Of a stretch of 64,000 bases of DNA, positions 16,253 through 24,490 are shown in pieces. Location: contig JACQFD010000012.1 of NCBI GenBank assembly GCA_016200225.1, positions 62,001 through 126,000 on the forward strand, read 5' to 3'. Source of the DNA: Planctomycetota bacterium. Lineage in GTDB: Bacteria > Planctomycetota > UBA1135 > JACQFD01. Positions within the stretch are counted from its first letter, which is position 1; the number at the start of each line of letters is the position of its first letter. Below the pieces are notes generated by a model. The model worked only from the letters and a program-made list of their open reading frames with translations. It did not search any database and was not told the origin of the DNA. The position numbers and the translations under genes were made by a program.

Positions 16253-17397
16253 CTGAACTCACATATCGAACCGCCGGCGAATCGCACGGCCGCGAGATCC
16301 TTGCCATCGTGGAGGGACTTCCGTCGGGATTTGCGATCGACTTGGAGTTTATAAATTTACAACTGGCAAGACGCCAGCGCGGACCCGGCAGGGGAAAGCG
16401 TCAATTTATAGAAAACGACGCCGTGACGATTCCGACGGGTCTGCTCGGCGGACGGACCATCGGATCTCCGCTCGCGCTCATCATCGACAATAAAGATAAG
16501 AGTATTGAACAACTTCCGAATCCGGAAGTTCCGCGCCCGGGACACGCCGATCTCGCGGGAGTTTATAAATACGCTTCGAAGAATATTCGCGCCGTTCTCG
16601 AGCGCGCGAGCGCGCGCGAAACGGCCGCGCGGACGGCCGCGGGCTCCGTGGCCATGCTTTTTTTGCAACAATTCGGAATTGAAGTCTTTGGATACGTCCT
16701 TGAGGTCGGCGGCATCCGAGGCGAAGGGGATCCGAATGCTAAGAATTCAGCCGCGATTCGTAACAATTCGGAATTTCATGCATTGAATCCCGCGGCGGAG
16801 GCGGAATGGAAGGACCTGATAGAAAAATCGGGAGGCGAAGGCGACACGCTCGGTGGAATTGTTGAAATCGTCGTTCGCAACACGCCTCCCGGCATCGGAC
16901 ACTACAATTCGGGCTCCGAGCGCCTCGACGGACGGCTCGCCGCGGCCTTGATGTCTATTCCGGCGGTGAAGGGCGTGGAAATCGGACTTGGCTTCGAATC
17001 GGCCCGACGAAAGGGGAGCGAAGTCCACGACGCGATTATTACAAATACGGAATCGGCGTGGGGAGGCCTGGATCGCGCCACCAATCGGGCCGGTGGAATC
17101 GAAGGAGGCATGTCGAACGGACAGCCGATCGTCCTGCGTATCGCCATGAAGCCGATTCCAACGCTAAAGCGAGGTTTGCGATCCGTGAATCTCGAATCCG
17201 GAGAAGAAGCTGGCGCGACCTATCAGCGGTCGGATGTCTGTTCTGTCACCGCGCTCTCGGTGGTTGCCGAATCGGTCGTTGCCTTTGAAATTGCGTCCGC
17301 ATTTCTAAAGAAATTTGGAGGCGACTCCATGGCAGAGGTGCGTCGCGCGTTCGAATCGTGGAAGGCGTCCATTGGCGAGCTTTTTCGTAAAATATAA
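16249..17397 (+). CDS. aroC: Chorismate synthase
   Basis: Last step of the shikimate pathway (EPSP to chorismate), using reduced flavin. The 382 residues include signature blocks TAGESHGREILAIVEGLPSG, RQRGPGRGKRQ, RPGHADLAGVYKY, ERASARETAARTAAGSVA, GGIEGGMSNGQPI and MKPIPTLKRGL. The GTG start overlaps the mutS2 stop by 4 bp. One difference from common sequences is LGGRTIGSPLALIIDNKD where G-K-T-T-G-x-P-I-A is usual; this is conservative. The tRNA-tuf promoter region begins directly downstream. Confidence 0.97.
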   Translation: MTELTYRTAGESHGREILAIVEGLPSGFAIDLEFINLQLARRQRGPGRGKRQFIENDAVTIPTGLLGGRTIGSPLALIIDNKDKSIEQLPNPEVPRPGHADLAGVYKYASKNIRAVLERASARETAARTAAGSVAMLFLQQFGIEVFGYVLEVGGIRGEGDPNAKNSAAIRNNSEFHALNPAAEAEWKDLIEKSGGEGDTLGGIVEIVVRNTPPGIGHYNSGSERLDGRLAAALMSIPAVKGVEIGLGFESARRKGSEVHDAIITNTESAWGGLDRATNRAGGIEGGMSNGQPIVLRIAMKPIPTLKRGLRSVNLESGEEAGATYQRSDVCSVTALSVVAESVVAFEIASAFLKKFGGDSMAEVRRAFESWKASIGELFRKI

Positions 17398-17413
17398 GAA
17401 AACAAGAAAATCC

Positions 17414-17441
17414 TTGACCGCCCCTCAGGGGTCCCTATCTT
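17414..17441 (+). promoter_or_regulatory. Candidate promoter of the tRNA-tuf operon
   Basis: TTGACC (17414-17419), a 16-nt spacer and TATCTT (17436-17441) lie about 30 nt before the first tRNA. The spacer contains a small palindrome, CCCC-TCA-GGGG (17421-17431). The stretch downstream of the -10 is GC-rich, as in stringently controlled stable-RNA promoters. Motif-based assignment. Confidence 0.5.
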
Positions 17442-17470
17442 CGTCGCGCTCTTAACCGGGCGAACCCCAG

Positions 17471-17545
17471 GCCGGTGTGGCGCAACGGTAGCGCACCTGA
17501 TTTGTAATCAGGTGGTTGCGAGTTCAAATCTCGCCGCCGGCTCCA
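17471..17545 (+). tRNA. tRNA-Thr (anticodon TGT)
   Basis: Acceptor GCCGGTG pairs with CGCCGGC (one G-U), discriminator T, CCA encoded (17543-17545). The anticodon stem CCTGA/TCAGG closes the loop TTTGTAA with anticodon TGT. T-arm GTTCAAATC. First of four tRNAs in the order Thr-Tyr-Gly-Thr before tuf. Confidence 0.97.
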
Positions 17546-17569
17546 AAGCGGCAGGCGGCGGCGTTTTTT
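17532..17569 (+). terminator. Possible terminator overlapping the 3' end of tRNA-Thr
   Basis: CGCCGCC (17532-17538, part of the tRNA T-arm/acceptor) can pair with GGCGGCG (17554-17560), followed by GCG and six T residues (17564-17569). This is intrinsic-terminator geometry, but the 5' arm is also needed for the tRNA fold, so the two are mutually exclusive. It may limit read-through into the rest of the operon. Confidence 0.35.
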
Positions 17570-17608
17570 CTCCACGCGAATGTGCGTCAACTGTCGGAAG
17601 GCAATCAA

Positions 17609-17629
17609 CTTCGAAGGGCCCCTTCGAAG
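17609..17629 (+). other. Perfect hairpin between tRNA-Thr and tRNA-Tyr
   Basis: CTTCGAAGG (17609-17617) and CCTTCGAAG (17621-17629) form a 9-bp stem with loop GCC inside the 163-nt spacer between two tRNAs. A processing signal in the multi-tRNA transcript is the simplest guess. No gene is seen in the spacer. Confidence 0.5.
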
Positions 17630-17708
17630 AGAACTGTCTTCACGCGGTAGTTGATGCAAAAGTCGGGCGACTCCCAAATCCGGGCTCTCATCAAGAGGGC
17701 TCAAAAAC

Positions 17709-17793
17709 GGGTAGGTACCCGAGTGGCCAAAGGGGCCAGACTGTAAATCTGGTGGCTCAGCCTTCACAGGTTCGAATCCTGTCCTACCCACCA
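17709..17793 (+). tRNA. tRNA-Tyr (anticodon GTA)
   Basis: Class II tRNA with a long variable arm (about TGGCTCAGCCTTCA). Acceptor GGGTAGG/CCTACCC, discriminator A, CCA encoded. The anticodon loop CTGTAAA lies between CCAGA and TCTGG. T-arm GGTTCGAATCC. Confidence 0.97.
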
Positions 17794-17899
17794 ATTTCTG
17801 GATCCGGAAGTGTTGATATTCTTCAATATTCGTCTTCGTCAGGATTCATAACAAAATCGTTCTTTAAAGTTATCTGTTTATACGCGCTGGCGATTTGTG

Positions 17900-17974
<75 letters not shown>

Positions 17975-17992
17975 TTTGCCGCTGGATTCATT

Positions 17993-18068
17993 GCTGCAGT
18001 AGCTCAGTTGGTAGAGCACCTCCTTGGTAAGGAGGAGGTCATGGGTTCAAATCCCATCTGCAGCTCCA
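17993..18068 (+). tRNA. tRNA-Thr (anticodon GGT)
   Basis: Acceptor GCTGCAG/CTGCAGC, discriminator T, CCA encoded. The anticodon loop TTGGTAA lies between CCTCC and GGAGG. It begins 18 nt after tRNA-Gly and ends 135 nt before the tuf ATG. The leader in between contains no gene. Confidence 0.97.
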
Positions 18069-18203
18069 CGCGCAAATGCAAGTCGCCACGCGAAAACGTT
18101 CAAATCATCTCAAACCAAGTTCACCAATAACCCTAATTTCTGACCCAAGGATTCACGACGCTTCCAAGCAAGTGAACTCACGGGAAAGGATCCCACCAAG
18201 GCG

Positions 18204-19403
18204 ATGGCAAAAGAGGTCTTCAAGCGAACCAAGCCCCACGTAAACGTTGGAACCATCGGTCACATTGACCACGGCAAGACAACGTTAACGGCCGCGCTAT
18301 GCGCAGTTCTCGCGGCGAAGGGCCAGGCGAAAGCAAAGGATTACAAGGACATAGCAAAAGGTGGCATCGAGCGCGACGCGAGCAAGACGGTCACCATTGC
18401 AGTTTCCCACGTGGAATACGAGTCGAAGAAGCGCCACTACGCTCACATCGACTGCCCGGGCCACGCTGACTACATTAAGAACATGATCACCGGAGCCGCC
18501 CAGATGGACGGCGCGATTCTGGTCGTGAGCGCAGCGGACGGTCCCATGCCGCAGACGCGCGAACACCTTCTCTTGGCTCGCCAAGTGAACGTGCCCGCGA
18601 TCGTTGTTTTCTTAAACAAGGTCGATCTCGTCGACGATCCCGATTTGATTGAAATCGTGGTTGAAGAGTTAAAGGATCTGCTCAAGAAATATGGCTTCCC
18701 AGGCGACACGACTCCGATCATCCGCGGAAATGCGCTCAAGGCGTATACAACTCCGAAGGACCCGGAATCCGCGAAGTGCATCGAAGAACTCGTCGAGGCG
18801 CTCGACACGTTTATTCCCGACCCGAAGCGTGAAGACGAAAAGGCGTTCTTGATGTCCATTGAGGACGTGTTCTCGATCAAGGGTCGCGGAACAGTCGGTA
18901 CGGGTCGTATCGAACGCGGCAAGTGCCATGTTAACGATGCCGTTGAAATTGTTGGATTCAACAAGGAACCCATCAAGACGGTTATCACGGGCATCGAAAT
19001 GTTCCAAAAGACACTTGACGAGGGAATTTCCGGCGACAACGTCGGAGTGCTTCTCCGAGGTGTTGAAAAGGAACAGCTTGAGCGCGGAATGGTCATTGCG
19101 AAACCAAACTCGATCACACCGCACACGAAGTTTGAGTCGGAAGTGTACGTTCTCTCCAAAGATGAAGGTGGACGCCACACGCCTTTCTTCAATAATTATC
19201 GTCCGCAATTTTATATTCGGACGACGGACGTCACGGGCTCGATCAAGCTTATGGGCGGCGCGGAAATGTGTATGCCCGGCGACAACATCACAATGGAAGT
19301 CACGCTGATTTCGCCGATCGCGATCGAAGATCAAACTCGATTCGCGATTCGCGAGGGCGGCAAAACAGTCGGCGCCGGCGTCGTCACGAAGATTCTCGAG
19401 TAA
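18204..19403 (+). CDS. tuf: Elongation factor Tu
   Basis: GTPase that delivers aminoacyl-tRNA to the ribosomal A site. 399 residues with three domains. P-loop GHIDHGKT (19-26), G3 DCPGHAD, G4 NKVD, then domains 2 and 3 ending [10 protein letters not shown]. Switch I is unusual: the common EEKARGITI block is replaced by [10 protein letters not shown] (57-66), keeping only the Mg-coordinating Thr (Thr64) and following Ile. I recall this form from planctomycete EF-Tu. The gene occupies the tufB position behind four tRNAs; no second tuf follows fusA. A weak SD-like AAGG lies upstream. A terminator-like hairpin follows. Confidence 0.98.
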   Translation: MAKEVFKRTKPHVNVGTIGHIDHGKTTLTAALCAVLAAKGQAKAKDYKDIAKGGIERDASKTVTIAVSHVEYESKKRHYAHIDCPGHADYIKNMITGAAQMDGAILVVSAADGPMPQTREHLLLARQVNVPAIVVFLNKVDLVDDPDLIEIVVEELKDLLKKYGFPGDTTPIIRGNALKAYTTPKDPESAKCIEELVEALDTFIPDPKREDEKAFLMSIEDVFSIKGRGTVGTGRIERGKCHVNDAVEIVGFNKEPIKTVITGIEMFQKTLDEGISGDNVGVLLRGVEKEQLERGMVIAKPNSITPHTKFESEVYVLSKDEGGRHTPFFNNYRPQFYIRTTDVTGSIKLMGGAEMCMPGDNITMEVTLISPIAIEDQTRFAIREGGKTVGAGVVTKILE

Positions 19404-19738
19404 TTATCTTGGATTGCCGGGATTCGCGGAGGGGCGCACGTCCACCCGCGAGTCTCCGACCGGAAGTCGCAGTTTGGCGCTCGTTCACGCTTAGCGGACG
19501 AGCGCCCTTGCGTTTTCGGCAAAGTCGCCGAAACTCCGGGATCCTGAATCTGGCGAACAAATCTCAAATCCGAATTCAACGCGTGGCGGCTTCGATTCTA
19601 ATATCGAATTCAGCGGCGGGATTTGGATGGCGGGGTTTGGAGTCGTTCGAACGGCGAGGTTTCTGCCTCCGCCTGAATAACGCCGCTCCGACTTCGAAAT
19701 AAAGATAAATCGATTCGAATTAATTATAGTAAACCAAT
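19404..19738 (+). other. 335-nt non-coding gap after tuf with a terminator-like hairpin
   Basis: Arms GGCGCTCGT (19476-19484) and ACGAGCGCC (19498-19506) form a perfect 9-bp stem with a 13-nt loop, followed by CTTGCGTTTT. This is a weak intrinsic terminator for the tRNA-tuf unit. The last 60 nt before rpmG are AT-rich and include TATAGT at 19725-19730 without a clear -35 box. No convincing gene is present; frames here have no recognisable product. Confidence 0.6.
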
Positions 19739-19897
19739 ATGAAAAACAAAGAACGCTACGTATTTCTCGAATGCTCGTCGTGTAGCAACCGGAATTACAC
19801 GACTTTCAAGCGGCAAAAGGCCGGTTACAAGCTTGAATTGCGCAAGTTTTGCCGTTTTTGCGGCTCGCATCAGATGCATAAGGAAAAGAAGGTCTGA
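19739..19897 (+). CDS. rpmG: 50S ribosomal protein L33
   Basis: A 52-residue zinc-ribbon form with Cys12, Cys15, Cys38 and Cys41 (CSSC and CRFC) and the typical ending HQMHKEKK. Its core NRNYTTFKRQ is diagnostic of bacterial L33, which binds near the E site of the large subunit. It precedes secE, the standard rpmG-secE-nusG order. No SD sequence is seen in the AT-rich leader. tRNA-Trp, often found beside this gene in other bacteria, is absent. Confidence 0.95.
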   Translation: MKNKERYVFLECSSCSNRNYTTFKRQKAGYKLELRKFCRFCGSHQMHKEKKV

Positions 19898-19970
19898 TTC
19901 CTTCCCGATTACGGGTCGGCATCATTATTATTATTTATATTCATAAAACCGTTTCGAGATTGAGGATCCA

Positions 19971-20462
19971 TTGTCAAGCGTTGCAGAAGTAATTGAACAA
20001 CCAACGTTGCTCGACAGACTGAAAACATACCGTCCGGAGCATGGCCGTTACCTGCGGTTGTCGGTTTTCCTGGCATTGGTGCTCATGTGGTGTTACGGCA
20101 GTTTCCGGCTTAGCGAAACGCTCGCCGATATTCGTTATACATGGGCGCGATGGCTGAGGACGGATTTGATTAGTGAAATTCCGCTATTCGAGACTCCGTT
20201 GAAATGGTCGGCGCTGGTCGCGTTTTTTGTGTTTATTTTCGGCGTCGTCGGTCTTCAGTATTTCTTGAATACGCCAAAAATCGCGGAGACGCTCATCGAA
20301 ACGGAAGCGGAACTGAAAAAAGTCACCTGGCCGACGACACGCGAAACGATCGGCGCGTCCACTGTCGTGCTAGTTACTGTAATGATACTGTTCGGCCTGC
20401 TCGGCGTTTACGATATGATTCTCGGAAATGTAACGAGTTTCATATTCGGCCTCACGCATTGA
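19971..20462 (+). CDS. secE: Preprotein translocase subunit SecE
   Basis: 163 residues from a TTG start with GAGG about 10 nt upstream. It is the three-helix form: hydrophobic segments at about 30-48, 82-100 and 132-152. The conserved amphipathic helix and last membrane helix (ETEAELKKVTWPTTRETIGA) identify SecE. It clamps SecY in the SecYEG channel. nusG follows after 155 nt. Confidence 0.95.
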   Translation: MSSVAEVIEQPTLLDRLKTYRPEHGRYLRLSVFLALVLMWCYGSFRLSETLADIRYTWARWLRTDLISEIPLFETPLKWSALVAFFVFIFGVVGLQYFLNTPKIAETLIETEAELKKVTWPTTRETIGASTVVLVTVMILFGLLGVYDMILGNVTSFIFGLTH

Positions 20463-20617
20463 GCGCGAAAGATAAATTTAGATTCGGGCGCGGCAACGCA
20501 TATACACTAAAAAAATAAGACCACAAAAGGCTGCTGAATTCGCCCGCCTTCTCCAGCCCAGAAAACTACCAATCGTCGAATCACAAATCCCCTGCAATCG
20601 TTACTAAGGAATCCGCC

Positions 20618-21169
20618 ATGGTACTCCGCTGGTATGTCGTCCGCGTTCAAGCTGGGAAGGAAGATCGCGTACGCGAAAGTTTACAAAAGCGGATCAAGGC
20701 CGCCGGAATGGAATCGCGCATTCCACTCGTCCTGGTTCCAACCGAGAAAGTTACAGAAATCAAATCCGGACGAAAGCGCGTAACCCACAAAAAGATCCTC
20801 CCTGGTTATTGTATGATTGAGGCGGATTTGGATGACCAGGATCAGGTACGGACGATGGAGATCTGGTCGCTTGTTCGCGAGACTCCGGGATTTGGCGACG
20901 TCCTCGGCACGCACAGCCATCCGACGCCGATGTCGGAGGAAGAGGTTCGAAAAATCCTCGGTCAAATCGAGCGATCCGATTCAAGCCCAACCCTCGCCAT
21001 CGGTTTTCACAAGAACGACCACGTCAAAATCCAAGAGGGTCCATTTGAAGGATTCGAAGGTGTCGTTGAAGAAGTGGATGCCGAGCGAGGCCGCGTTCGC
21101 GTCATGGTCACAATCTTTGGGAGAGCGAATCCCGTGGACATTGAGTACTGGAAAGTCGAACCCGTCTGA
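20618..21169 (+). CDS. nusG: Transcription termination/antitermination protein NusG
   Basis: 183 residues. The N-terminal NGN domain opens WYVVRVQAGKEDRVRESL, includes RKRVTHKKILPGYCMIEADL and ends VRETPGFGDVLG. The C-terminal KOW domain (about 125-183) contains FHKNDHVKIQEGPFEGFEG. NusG binds RNA polymerase and links it to Rho or to ribosomal S10. SD TAAGGA is present upstream, one of the few in this cluster. A 266-nt gap separates it from rplK. Confidence 0.97.
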   Translation: MVLRWYVVRVQAGKEDRVRESLQKRIKAAGMESRIPLVLVPTEKVTEIKSGRKRVTHKKILPGYCMIEADLDDQDQVRTMEIWSLVRETPGFGDVLGTHSHPTPMSEEEVRKILGQIERSDSSPTLAIGFHKNDHVKIQEGPFEGFEGVVEEVDAERGRVRVMVTIFGRANPVDIEYWKVEPV

Positions 21170-21386
21170 GAGCGGACGGGATTCCGTCGCGTTCCTCGAC
21201 TCGAACGCCACGCGTTGGCCGCAAGTGCCGAGTGAATTCTCATTCGTCCTCTCGCTTTCTTGGCCGCGTTTGGTTAACCTGCTCGCCCTTTTTCCCGAAC
21301 CCGCCGACGCACGGACGCGCGCCTGTGTCGAGGGGCAAAAAAAGGTCATACGCGTCGACGGCCAACGAACGGGCCTGAAGACAATT

Positions 21387-21422
21387 TCTCGAACAAACTC
21401 TCGAATAATTTCTCGAACAAAC
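21387..21422 (+). repeat. Three 12-nt tandem repeats in the rplK leader
   Basis: Units TCTCGAACAAAC (21387-21398), TCTCGAATAATT (21399-21410) and TCTCGAACAAAC (21411-21422); the first and third are identical and all begin TCTCGAA. They end 13 nt before the rplK start, in the leader where ribosomal protein L1 represses its operon in other bacteria. No SD is present here. Confidence 0.9.
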
Positions 21423-21435
21423 ATCACAAAAAGTC

Positions 21436-21861
21436 GTGGCGAAAGAACTTAAGACTAAGATCAAGCTCCAGTGTCCTGGAGGTCAGGCTACTCCGGCGCC
21501 TCCGGTCGGCCCGGCTTTGGGCGCCCATGGCGTTAATATTGGCGAATTCGTTCGCCAATTTAACGATCGAACGAAATCCGCCGCGGGGTTGATCATACCA
21601 GTCGAGATTTCAGTATTTACAGATCGCAGTTTTACCTTTATTACAAAATCGCCGCCCGCGGCAGTTTTATTAAAGAAGGCCGCGCAACTCGCGACGGCCG
21701 CCCACAACCCGGGAAAGGAAGTTGCCGGAAAGGTAACGAGCGCCCAGGTGCGCGAGATCGCAGTTCAAAAAATGGTCGATCTCAATGCCAACACAGTCGA
21801 AGCCGCGATGCGCATGGTCGAGGGCACCGCAAGATCCTGCGGAATCCTGGTCGAAGGTTGA
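21436..21861 (+). CDS. rplK: 50S ribosomal protein L11
   Basis: 141 residues from a GTG start. [20 protein letters not shown] and [16 protein letters not shown] are the classic N-terminal blocks; [13 protein letters not shown] and the C-terminal RNA-binding helices follow. L11 binds the GTPase-associated region of 23S rRNA and works with L10 and L7/L12 in factor binding. The leader carries a triple repeat and no SD. rplA follows after 103 nt. Confidence 0.98.
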   Translation: MAKELKTKIKLQCPGGQATPAPPVGPALGAHGVNIGEFVRQFNDRTKSAAGLIIPVEISVFTDRSFTFITKSPPAAVLLKKAAQLATAAHNPGKEVAGKVTSAQVREIAVQKMVDLNANTVEAAMRMVEGTARSCGILVEG

Positions 21862-21964
21862 GCCAAATCCGAATTGCGCCGCACCGAAAGCACTATTCAA
21901 TATAACTACAAATTACTTCCTTCATTCAATTTCTAATAACTAATAAACCGACCGGCACAAAATT

Positions 21965-22651
21965 ATGGTCGTCGCCAGCAAAAGATATCGAAAGGCTGCG
22001 GAGAAAGTAGACCGCAAGCGCATTTATCCCGTGAAGGAGGCCGTTTCATTATTGAAATCGCTTCCTCCGACGAAATTCGACGAGACCGTCGAGGTGGCGA
22101 TCCATCTCGGCATCGATCCTAAGAAATCGGATCAGCTCGTTCGCGGCGCCGTGTCGCTCCCGAAAGGGCTCGGAAAGTCCGTGAAAGTCGCGGTTTTCGC
22201 GGATGGTACGCGCGCCGAAGATGCTAAGAATGCCGGCGCCGATTTTGTCGGCGCTGAAGATCTCGCCAAGAAGATCACGGACGGCTGGACTGATTTTGAC
22301 GTCGTGATTGCGGCGCCCGACATGATGAAACACGTCGGCAAACTCGGAAAGGTGCTCGGTCCTCAGGGCAAAATGCCATCTCCCAAATCGGGAACGGTGA
22401 CGCCGGATGTAGGGCAGGCCGTTCGCGAATTCAAAGCCGGAAAAGTTGAATTTCGAACGGACGCAGGCGGTTCGGTACACGCGCCGGTCGGCAAGCGTTC
22501 GTTTCAAAACGACGACCTCGAAACGAACATTTTGTCGTTCGTCGATCACATTCGTCACCTGCGCCCGGCCTCTTCCAAGGGAATTTTTCTTAGGAAAGTC
22601 GTGATCTCGAGCGCCATGGGTCCCGGAATCGGTCTGGAAATTCACCAGTAA
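21965..22651 (+). CDS. rplA: 50S ribosomal protein L1
   Basis: 228 residues. Conserved MKHVGKLGKVLGPQGKMPSP followed by KSGTVTPD forms the second-domain core. The N-terminal KRYRKAAEKVDRKRIYPVKE and C-terminal ISSAMGPGIGLE are family-typical. It forms the mobile L1 stalk and in many bacteria represses translation of its own operon. No SD precedes the ATG. Tandem 12-nt repeats begin 9 nt after the stop. Confidence 0.98.
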   Translation: MVVASKRYRKAAEKVDRKRIYPVKEAVSLLKSLPPTKFDETVEVAIHLGIDPKKSDQLVRGAVSLPKGLGKSVKVAVFADGTRAEDAKNAGADFVGAEDLAKKITDGWTDFDVVIAAPDMMKHVGKLGKVLGPQGKMPSPKSGTVTPDVGQAVREFKAGKVEFRTDAGGSVHAPVGKRSFQNDDLETNILSFVDHIRHLRPASSKGIFLRKVVISSAMGPGIGLEIHQ

Positions 22652-22659
22652 TATTTAAT

Positions 22660-22683
22660 ATTCAATATTCCATTCAATATTCC
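22660..22683 (+). repeat. Two 12-nt tandem repeats between rplA and rplJ
   Basis: ATTCAATATTCC occurs twice head to tail (22660-22671 and 22672-22683), directly behind the rplA stop in the AT-rich rplJ leader. Confidence 0.9.
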
Positions 22684-22724
22684 GCGCGAATCAACCGCGA
22701 ATTGACTACCAATAGAATTCACAT

Positions 22725-23282
22725 ATGACAAATCTGATCAACAGAAAGATGTTCACCGAGTACGAGAAGCGTTTCGCTTCGCTCGAAGGGGCAATTTTTG
22801 TAAAATATGAGAAACACGCTCCGGCGCCCGATCGCGAACTTCGGAAAGCGCTGCGAAAAGAAAATGTACAATTTCGCGTTGTTAAGAATCGAATCGCGCG
22901 CAGGGCGTTGACGTCGTGCATGTCGCCGGAGGCCGCCAACATGGTCAAGGGGCCCACGGCCCTTGCTTATGGAAACGTCGAAACCGTCATTGCCGCGGCA
23001 AAGGTTTTCGAAACCGCACGCAAGAATAAATCCACTCCCGGAATTGAAGTAAGAGGTGGATACCTTCAAGGGCAGATCCTCACGACGGATCAGATCAAGC
23101 AACTTTCCGGATTGCCAAGCAAGAAAGAGATGTTGTCTATGATTTTGGGCGCGATCACTGGCACTGCCGCCAATGTGCCGAGCCTTGCGTTCTCCGCTCT
23201 TGTAACACCGGCGAGACTCGTCGCCGCGCTCATCGAAAAACGTGAAAAAGAAGCTGAAGGAAGTACTCCTGCGGCATCTTGA
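22725..23282 (+). CDS. rplJ: 50S ribosomal protein L10
   Basis: 185 residues. The N-terminal domain shows ELRKALRKENVQFRVVKNRI followed by ARRAL, the rRNA-binding block of L10, and a C-terminal helix that carries L7/L12 dimers (NVPSLAFSALVTPARLVAAL). The C-terminal tail EKREKEAEGSTPAAS is low-complexity. L10 anchors the stalk. Start ATG 22725, no SD. rplL follows after 130 nt. Confidence 0.96.
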   Translation: MTNLINRKMFTEYEKRFASLEGAIFVKYEKHAPAPDRELRKALRKENVQFRVVKNRIARRALTSCMSPEAANMVKGPTALAYGNVETVIAAAKVFETARKNKSTPGIEVRGGYLQGQILTTDQIKQLSGLPSKKEMLSMILGAITGTAANVPSLAFSALVTPARLVAALIEKREKEAEGSTPAAS

Positions 23283-23412
23283 AAACGATTTCTCTCCGGC
23301 AAACCCGGAGAGTGCTTGGCTTGAATCCGACTCGAATTGGATTCTTGCAAAAGCAGAACCATTAACTTTCCCTTTTTCCTTATTAACTCTGTAAACAACA
23401 GTTTTTAGTTCC

Positions 23413-23802
23413 ATGACAAGCGCTTTGGTGGATGAAATCATTACAAAGTTCGAGTCGATGACCCTCCTTGAACTCAAAGAGTTCAAGGATGCGTTCGAGA
23501 CCAAGTTTGGTGTAACCGCCGCGGCCCCGGTTGCAGCAGGAGCCGCGGCTCCCGCAGGTGGCGGCGCAGCCGCTGCCCCCGCTGAAGAGAAGACGGCCTT
23601 TGACGTTATTCTCGAAAGCTCGGGTGCCAACAAGATTAACGTTATCAAGGAAGTTCGCGCGGTGACGGGCCTCGGACTCAAGGAAGCAAAAGACCTCGTC
23701 GATGGCGCGCCGAAGGCCGTCAAGACGGGCGTTTCCAAGGACGAAGCCGCGAAGATAAAGGACCTCCTCACGAAAGCTGGCGCGACCGTCGCGGTCAAGT
23801 AA
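23413..23802 (+). CDS. rplL: 50S ribosomal protein L7/L12
   Basis: 129 residues. The N-terminal dimerisation domain ([20 protein letters not shown]) is followed by an Ala/Pro/Gly hinge (about 37-57) and the C-terminal factor-binding domain with [40 protein letters not shown] and [14 protein letters not shown]. Multiple copies form the stalk that recruits EF-Tu, EF-G and IF2. No SD. A structured 688-nt gap separates it from rpoB. Confidence 0.98.
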   Translation: MTSALVDEIITKFESMTLLELKEFKDAFETKFGVTAAAPVAAGAAAPAGGGAAAAPAEEKTAFDVILESSGANKINVIKEVRAVTGLGLKEAKDLVDGAPKAVKTGVSKDEAAKIKDLLTKAGATVAVK

Positions 23803-23880
23803 AGCCCATCTTCGATCAGCGGCGGCTTTCCGGTATTTGAACCGGACGCTCATCATGATCGCCGGATGGCATACGTGACT

Positions 23881-23916
23881 GAGGAGGCGTTGTTGCCACA
23901 CGTGCAGCGCCTCTTC
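23881..23916 (+). other. Stem-loop between rplL and rpoB
   Basis: A 12-bp stem, GAGGAGGCGTTG (23881-23892) with CAGCGCCTCTTC (23905-23916), two G-U pairs and a 12-nt loop. No T-run follows directly, so it looks more like an RNA processing or attenuation element than an intrinsic terminator. Confidence 0.6.
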
Positions 23917-24098
23917 TTCGGCGTTCTCGTTCAGCCTCGTTTTCGCACGATCGTTTCAAGCGAACCCTCGCTGATCGGGCGCGAGTTTCGTAGAGTGTCA
24001 TTACGCAAAGTCTCGTTTGCATCGAGACTGGTTCAATCGCAAGGCTTCCCATCGAATTACTGACTAACTTCTCGCGGTTGACCAATACCACCGCACCG

Positions 24099-24116
24099 TG
24101 CTCCGGAATCGGAGCA
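24099..24116 (+). other. Perfect hairpin in the rpoB leader
   Basis: TGCTCCG (24099-24105), tetraloop GAAT, CGGAGCA (24110-24116). About 375 nt before the rpoB start. Confidence 0.6.
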
Positions 24117-24398
24117 TACGAATGCCCTCCCCGAAATGCGGAGAATCTGAAGATCCGGTTGGAATACTACAAATCTCGCGGAGTCCCGAACCCCACCGAT
24201 GCGTTTGACAGCGAAGTCGAAAGCATCGGCGGGGCTTGGCTATTGAAATTCCGTCAAACCGATAATTTATACAATAAAAAATCAGTGGCGCCGCTCAATA
24301 GTTGTGATTCGCAAGCGCGAGAACTGAATCCTACGCGACATTTTCATTCGAACAATTTTGAAAAGGCGGGTTCCGCCGCCTAGTGCAGCTTTTTGATT

Positions 24399-24428
24399 CT
24401 CAATTCTCTGGCACTCAATTCCTCGGCA
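24399..24428 (+). repeat. Imperfect 15-nt tandem repeat in the rpoB leader
   Basis: CTCAATTCTCTGGCA (24399-24413) followed by CTCAATTCCTCGGCA (24414-24428), matching at 12 of 15 positions. It ends 62 nt before the chosen rpoB start. Confidence 0.75.
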
Positions 24429-24490
24429 CACCCTTCACGGACTTAACAAAAAGACCTTTCGGAATTCATAACTTCGAAAGCCACGCCACC

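Larger units (their letters stand above)
23803..24490 (+). other. 688-nt rplL-rpoB intergenic region with hairpins, no gene
   Basis: This large gap holds two clear stem-loops and a tandem repeat, annotated separately. Reading frames of 65 and 101 codons exist but overlap the hairpins and show no recognisable product. In E. coli the rplL-rpoB gap carries an attenuator and RNase III site, so a regulatory leader for rpoBC is a reasonable inference. TTGACC occurs at 24078-24083 but no acceptable -10 follows it. Confidence 0.6.

Noticed and set aside
22719-23798. 359-codon open frame on the minus strand across rplJ and rplL
   Set aside because: It lies opposite two certain ribosomal protein genes and its product is low-complexity, with no family motif.
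24078-24083. TTGACC as an rpoB promoter -35
   Set aside because: At 16-18 nt downstream the sequence is CTCCGG-like; no plausible -10.
24078-24383. 101-codon frame in the rplL-rpoB gap
   Set aside because: No SD, no recognisable motif, and it covers a perfect hairpin; better explained as leader sequence.
24383-24490. Upstream in-frame start for rpoB
   Set aside because: The extra 36 residues are encoded partly by a tandem repeat and do not resemble RpoB N-termini; the ATG at 24491 gives a normal one.
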